Shown here: in pieces, positions 14,183 through 14,194 of the stretch | Position numbering within the stretch: position 1 is the first letter of the stretch | Layout of the letters: every line of letters starts with the position of its first letter | Source of the DNA: JBPBPI01 sp050954885 | GTDB taxonomy: Bacteria; Pseudomonadota; Alphaproteobacteria; Caedimonadales; Caedimonadaceae | NCBI GenBank assembly: GCA_050954885.1 | Contig: JBPBPI010000083.1 | Location: 1 to 14,194 of the forward strand | DNA: 14,194 bases | Reading direction: 5' to 3' | Position numbers and translations under genes: made by a program | The notes under the pieces: generated by a model | What the model was told of the DNA's origin: nothing | The model's input: the letters and a program-made list of their open reading frames with translations, nothing else | The model's database searches: none

Positions 14183-14194
14183 ATGGATATAGAT
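14183..14194 (+). CDS. Probable transposase, first four codons only (MDID...)
   Basis: ATG at 14183-14185, preceded by AGGAG at 14170-14174 with 8-nt spacing, the best ribosome binding site in the right flank. It lies 84 nt inside an IS end, where a transposase start is expected. Only four codons are visible before the window ends, so the identity is inferred from position alone. Confidence 0.4.

Larger units (their letters stand above)
14099..14194 (+). mobile_element. Start of an insertion sequence (runs off right edge)
   Basis: Begins with acccgagttgcgtttaag, the inverted counterpart of 74-91. The 84 nt that follow lead to a well-placed AGGAG and an ATG (MDID...), as expected for the left end of an IS followed by its transposase gene. 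Ends beginning ACCC are seen in the IS982 family, among others, but the coding part is too short to name a family. If the fragment at 1-91 is the other end of a sister copy, the two copies lie in the same orientation about 14 kb apart. Confidence 0.6.

Noticed and set aside
1..14194. CRISPR array, tRNA or rRNA genes
   Set aside because: No regularly spaced repeats and no tRNA or rRNA motifs were seen on either strand.

Overview
The window is AT-rich and gene-dense, with nearly all genes on the minus strand. The sequence cannot name the organism. A PutA-like N-terminus, a WecB/WecC pair, a type VI secretion remnant and decayed insertion sequences suggest a Gram-negative proteobacterium with a degrading, IS-laden genome. 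An amoeba- or protist-associated alphaproteobacterium would fit, but that is inference. The flanks (putA remnant, terC-like gene, tssG remnant, IS1 remnant) look visibly richer in G+C than the polysaccharide genes, and the polymerase-like gene is the most AT-rich of all.

Left edge (1-1523). An IS end (1-91) cuts into the N-terminal coding part of a proline dehydrogenase/PutA-like gene (92-280). Next is an intact TerC/Alx-family membrane protein (294-1220), then a short remnant matching the C-terminus of the T6SS baseplate protein TssG (1315-1488).

Main block (1524-13129). Seven co-oriented genes form a surface-polysaccharide locus. In transcription order they are a GT4 glycosyltransferase, a Wzy/WaaL-like polytopic membrane protein, WecB (UDP-GlcNAc 2-epimerase), WecC (UDP-ManNAc dehydrogenase), a two-domain oxidoreductase (zinc-ADH-like plus Gfo/Idh/MocA), a glutamine-hydrolysing asparagine-synthetase-like amidotransferase, and a heparinase II/III-family protein. 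The last four are tightly coupled: 22-nt gap, 4-nt overlap, 12-nt gap, 8-nt overlap. WecB and WecC give UDP-ManNAcA. The amidotransferase could amidate a uronic acid, the two-domain enzyme could make a further modified sugar, and the heparinase-like enzyme could cleave the uronate-containing polymer. No flippase, initiating transferase or chain-length regulator lies in the window.

Right edge (13130-14194). A leader with two adjacent small hairpins is followed by a decayed IS1-family element (13268-14054) that still has recognisable terminal inverted repeats. From 14099 another IS begins. Its terminal repeat matches, in inverted orientation, the IS end at 74-91. Related IS ends therefore face outward on both sides of about 14 kb, resembling a composite transposon or a recombination-bounded genomic island.
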